From positions 100,085,324 through 100,149,323 of the forward strand of contig NC_085046.1 of the NCBI RefSeq assembly GCF_963662255.1: a stretch of 64,000 nt of DNA, written 5' to 3'. Within the stretch, counting starts at the first letter, position 1. The number at the start of each line of letters is the position of its first letter. Origin of the DNA: Cinclus cinclus (lineage: Eukaryota > Chordata > Aves > Passeriformes > Cinclidae). Shown in pieces: positions 63,241 to 64,000 of the stretch. The notes under the pieces were generated by a model, which was not told where the DNA came from, did not search any database, and saw nothing but the letters and a program-made list of their open reading frames with translations. The position numbers were made by a program, and so were the translations under genes.

Positions 63241-64000
63241 GCCAAATGTTGTGCAGATGTTCTAAAAGAGCACTGAGCTGTGTAGGAACATGGAGATTAG
63301 CTTATGCCAAAACACAGTCAGACACAGCTGTAGTAGAGAAAGATGGGCTTAGAACTAAGACTTAAAGACTTACCTTTTACTGCTAGATTATATTTTGCTG
63401 TGCTTTCATTAATGAGATATTTCAACACATAAATATCTGAGGACTCTGGTCTAAGTTAATTGCAAATTAATTCATTAAATCCTAGACATTTTGGGAAAAA
63501 ATCCCCCAAAATCGAACCTGAAGAAATAAAAAACCCAAGCTCAAAGTTTAATGCAATACTGCAGATATGTAGCAGAAGATCCTGGGCAGCACAATAGAGC
63601 CAAAATATAGCCAGTGCTGTAAATGCTGAAAAGGTCTCTTTGTTTTAAGGCTCATAAACTGCAGACAGAACTTGGTATGTTTGTCCTGGCTTTTGGTCCA
63701 GGCAGTTGTTTGCAAACCATGTCTCTGCAGTCAGAGCAGATGTGGCAGTAAAGCTGAAACGCAGCAGACCTTGCTCTATTCTTCTTTCCCACTCTTTGTA
63801 ACAGAGAGGCAGAGGATTTGGCCCGGGAAAAGTACTTCAAAGATTGGACCACATGCTGAGAGAGGAAACACTGAAGGTATTGGATGGACAGTACTGGACT
63901 TTAGTTATTCTCACTGCCAATCCTGTTGTATTCCTTTTAAACCAATTGGGTTGTAGGTTCCATGGCAATAATTGTTGTTTTCGGGAAAGAGAAAATTCTC

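Larger units (their letters stand above)
57973..64000. other. Gene-free DNA
   Basis: No gene, RNA gene or named repeat is recognised to the end of the window. The longest frame is 132 codons at 59587-59985 on the plus strand, with a serine-rich, low-information composition. Simple repeats here are listed separately. Confidence 0.55.

Noticed and set aside
1..64000. Prokaryotic-type systems: CRISPR arrays, operons, phage or integrative elements
   Set aside because: No regularly spaced direct repeats, ribosome-binding sites or packed reading frames exist. The repeats and splice-like signals are those of a vertebrate genome.
1..64000. tRNA, snRNA or rRNA genes
   Set aside because: No A-box/B-box pairs with a cloverleaf, no snRNA core sequences and no rRNA segments were found by eye. 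A tRNAscan-SE or Infernal run could still find diverged copies.

Overview
The window looks like vertebrate, most probably bird, nuclear DNA that is intergenic or intronic. It is AT-rich, has no long open reading frame (none above about 170 codons) and no operon-like packing. Its recognisable repeats are avian: many 5'-truncated CR1 LINE fragments, LTRs of a type common in bird genomes, and a few worn MIR-like SINE remnants. The bird assignment rests on remembered consensus sequences for CR1 and the LTRs; no search could be run.

Layout. 1-5.2 kb is plain AT-rich DNA ending in an (AAT)n microsatellite. An LTR end lies at 5.72-6.03 kb and a CR1 reverse-transcriptase remnant at 7.9-8.29 kb. 8.3-21.2 kb is almost repeat-free apart from microsatellites, a 70-bp CR1 tail, a 25-bp tandem duplication and a possible MIR. 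An ancient CR1 lies at 21.3-21.7 kb, with MIR remnants at 23.4 and 24.3 kb. From 24.1 to 27.9 kb the minus strand carries five short open blocks bounded by good splice signals, the best being 297 nt. I treat these as the only plausible hint of an undescribed protein-coding gene. A degenerate 35-bp tandem repeat (28.4 kb) and a GC-rich island (29.3-29.85 kb) follow. LTR sequences lie at 33.5-34.0, 38.3 and 38.6-39.1 kb, and a CR1 tail at 36.7-36.9 kb. The longest CR1 copy is at 44.67-45.72 kb. A possible terminal exon is at 47.9 kb and a MIR at 48.5 kb. A CR1 with an internal gap lies at 54.4-55.2 kb, an inverted CR1 pair at 56.1-56.8 kb and another CR1 tail at 57.9 kb. 58-64 kb shows only simple sequence.

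No operon, CRISPR array, tRNA, rRNA or intact transposon was found. Nothing in the window can be named as a known gene. The exon candidates are splice-signal inferences that need RNA or cross-species evidence, and the repeat calls are by-eye matches with approximate borders.
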